Of a stretch of DNA of 7,065 bases, positions 5,405-7,065 are shown in pieces. This DNA comes from Oscillospiraceae bacterium UBA6409 (GTDB lineage Bacteria > Bacillota > Clostridia > Oscillospirales > Oscillospiraceae), in NCBI GenBank assembly GCA_002438575.1, contig DJPP01000103.1:23181-30245 (forward strand), written 5' to 3'. The translations under genes and the position numbers were made by a program. The notes under the pieces are model-generated. The model was not told where the DNA came from, did not search any database, and was given only the letters and a program-made list of their open reading frames with translations. Numbering within the stretch: position 1 is the first letter of the stretch; every line of letters begins with the position of its first letter.

Positions 5405-6880
5405 TCACCGCCCCATCTCCTGATGGAAGCGGCGGAACGCCTCTAAATTCTCCGTCAGCTTTTCCGGCCGCTGGATATACTCCAGCGGGAATTTGGGGTG
5501 GAACACGCGCTCGATGCGGTTCCGCTTCGCGTCCACCATCTTGGTGGAGCCGCCCGCGCCCAGGGACAGAATGCTGTGCAGCTCCTCCATGATGTAGATA
5601 TTATACAGGCCCTCCGCCCCGGATATGCACCAGCCTACGTTCTCAAAGCTGCCGGACATATATTTCTGGCGGTAGAGATAATAGGGGGCGAAGCCCTTGG
5701 CCCGCAGCGCCGGATCGGCGTAGTCCAGCATGGCCGCCACGTCCTCCGCCGAGGGGACAGGCAGACCCTCCAACAGGATGCGGCTGCCCTTCTTCAGACT
5801 CAGGGTGTGCACGGTGATGTTGTCCGCGCCGAAGGTCAGGCACGTGTCCAGCGTCCGGCGGAAGCCCTCCGGTGTGTCGGCGGGCAGCCCGGCGATCAGG
5901 TCCATGTTCACATGGGGAAAGCCCATGGATGTGGCCAGGGCCATGGCCTTTTCGATGTCCTCCGGGCTGTGCTTCCGACCGATGGCGGAGAGCACCCGGG
6001 GCTCCAGCGACTGGGGATTTACGCTGATCCGGTCCGCACCGTGATCCAGCAGTACCTGCAGCTTCTCCCGGTCGATGGTGTCCGGCCGCCCCGCCTCGAT
6101 GCAGTATTCCACGCAGCCCGACAGGTCGAAATTCCGGTTCACCGCCGTCAGCAGCGCATCCATCTGTCCGGCGGACAGGGTGGTGGGCGTGCCGCCGCCC
6201 ATATAGAAGGACTTGATCCGCAGGCCCGTCTCCTTCACCATCCGGCCCGCGGCCTCTACCTCTGCCGTCAGCGCTGCCAGATACGGCTCCATCAGCTTAA
6301 AGGATCTTTCCACCGACGCCGACACGAAGCTGCAATAGGCGCAGCGGGTGGGGCAGAAGGGGATGCCGATGTATAGAGAGATGTCCTCGGGACGCAGGTC
6401 GCTCCTGGCCTTCAGGCCCGCCTCGGCGCTTTCCAGAGCCAGACGCCGCCGCGCCGGGGAGACACAGTATGTGTCCCGCAGCACCCGGTCCGCCTGGGCG
6501 GGGGTCATGCCGTCCTCCAGCATGGTCCGCACCAGCTTGGCCGGGCGGATGCCCGTCAGCGCGCCCCAGCTGGGCGTCACGCCGGTGACGTCCCGGGCCG
6601 CCCGGAAGAAGGACAGCTTCAGCGCACGCTGACGCAGGCGTTCCCGTTCGTATGCGTCGGAAACGCCTGCGGTCCGGACGCGGGCTTCGCCCCGCGCCGT
6701 TCTGCCGCCATAGGTCAGCGTCGTGACCCCGGTGGCATATACATTGCCCTCATGCAGCGTGACCTCCGCGTGGCTGTCCCCGTCCTCGCCCTCATATACT
6801 GGGCGATCCTCCGGGAAAAAGGCCAGCAGGCTCTGCTCGATGGCGTAGCGGTCCTCGTGACCGCGAAAGTTCAGCTTCAT
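5405..6880 (-). CDS. hemZ: HemZ, radical SAM coproporphyrinogen dehydrogenase-like protein
   Basis: This 491-residue protein has the HemZ plan. An N-terminal domain with GALTGIRPAKLV (106-117) is followed by a radical-SAM core with CPTRCAYCSF, whose C176, C180 and C183 form the CX3CX2C iron-sulfur site, then GGGTPTTL (228-235) for SAM binding. ADRISVNPQSL and MDLIAGLP come next, and a HemN-type C-terminal region includes PYYLYRQKYMSG and ENVGW. HemZ is annotated as oxygen-independent coproporphyrinogen III dehydrogenase, but its activity is not well proven and some HemN-like proteins are heme chaperones. The ATG at 6880 overlaps the upstream hydrolase stop (ATGA), a sign of translational coupling, with AGGGGA seven bases before. 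No other heme synthesis gene is present in the window. Confidence 0.93.
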   Translation of the reverse strand: MKLNFRGHEDRYAIEQSLLAFFPEDRPVYEGEDGDSHAEVTLHEGNVYATGVTTLTYGGRTARGEARVRTAGVSDAYERERLRQRALKLSFFRAARDVTGVTPSWGALTGIRPAKLVRTMLEDGMTPAQADRVLRDTYCVSPARRRLALESAEAGLKARSDLRPEDISLYIGIPFCPTRCAYCSFVSASVERSFKLMEPYLAALTAEVEAAGRMVKETGLRIKSFYMGGGTPTTLSAGQMDALLTAVNRNFDLSGCVEYCIEAGRPDTIDREKLQVLLDHGADRISVNPQSLEPRVLSAIGRKHSPEDIEKAMALATSMGFPHVNMDLIAGLPADTPEGFRRTLDTCLTFGADNITVHTLSLKKGSRILLEGLPVPSAEDVAAMLDYADPALRAKGFAPYYLYRQKYMSGSFENVGWCISGAEGLYNIYIMEELHSILSLGAGGSTKMVDAKRNRIERVFHPKFPLEYIQRPEKLTENLEAFRRFHQEMGR

Positions 6881-7065
6881 TGCGCCGTCCCCTGCCGCAT
6901 ATAGGGGTTCATGCGGCGCTCAAAGTCCAGCGTCGTCTCCCGGTCATGGCCGGGCAGGACCCGCCAGTCGCCCTCCAGCGCCGCCAGACGGCCCAGAGAG
7001 GCGAGCATTTTGGGATAGCTGCCGCCGGGGAAGTCGCAGCGCCCGCAGGAGCAGCGGAACAGGGT
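6877..7065 (-). CDS. Metallo-beta-lactamase-fold hydrolase, glyoxalase II-like (C-terminal 62 residues, 5' truncated)
   Basis: The frame enters from the window edge and stops at TGA (6877-6879), overlapping the hemZ start by four bases. The fragment shows the tail of the glyoxalase II-like branch: TLFRCSCGRCDFPGG (1-15), where Asp11 is the expected metal-bridging ligand, a LASLGRLAALEGDWRVLPGHD segment with the metal-binding His40, then TTLDFERRMNPYM. Such enzymes hydrolyse thioesters or related bonds using two metal ions. Three cysteines in the first ten residues replace the more common Gly/Thr positions around the GR-D motif. Substrate cannot be assigned from this part. In many Clostridia a gene of this family precedes hemZ, consistent with the operon-like overlap. 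Confidence 0.88.
   Translation of the reverse strand, partial: TLFRCSCGRCDFPGGSYPKMLASLGRLAALEGDWRVLPGHDRETTLDFERRMNPYMRQGTAQ

Noticed and set aside
5498..6376. 292-codon plus-strand frame opposite hemZ
   Set aside because: Antisense to the radical-SAM core; no motif and no ribosome binding site.

Overview
The window reads as a GC-rich, spore-forming member of the Clostridia, most like the Oscillospiraceae (Flavonifractor/Oscillibacter-type gut bacteria). This rests on the gene order, the sporulation genes yabP and yabQ, the strong AGGAGG-type ribosome binding sites and GC-biased third codon positions. No database search was possible, so the taxon is an inference.

Layout. Positions 1-1008 (+) hold the 3' part of a CstA-family peptide/pyruvate transporter. 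Positions 1009-1167 carry no gene but contain two GC-rich hairpins that separate cstA from the converging minus-strand genes. All other genes are on the minus strand. In their direction of transcription they are: the 3' end of a metallo-beta-lactamase-fold hydrolase (6877-7065), hemZ (5405-6880), a YabM/SpoVB-type MOP flippase (3804-5390), mazG (2945-3736), an HU histone-like protein (2596-2871), rqcP/yabO (2297-2536), yabP (1911-2192), yabQ (from 1909) and divIC (1168-1467). This matches the yabM-yabN-yabO-yabP-yabQ-divIC block of Bacillus, with an HU gene inserted between mazG and rqcP and with hemZ and the hydrolase in front.

Functionally the block joins housekeeping (nucleotide clean-up by MazG, nucleoid packing by HU, ribosome rescue by RqcP, division by DivIC) with spore formation (YabP, YabQ, possibly the flippase). 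The most interesting structure is in the 104-bp gap between rqcP and yabP. A good match to a sigma-E promoter has its -10 element inside the upstream arm of a 13-bp stem (12 pairs) whose other arm is the yabP Shine-Dalgarno sequence. Read-through RNA from rqcP would fold and hide the yabP start, whereas RNA made from the sigma-E promoter would lack the first arm and leave the start free. This would be a built-in filter making yabP sporulation-specific within a mixed operon. A second oddity is that the yabQ frame has no stop before divIC and stays open across about 70% of it. No mobile element, CRISPR array, tRNA or rRNA was seen.
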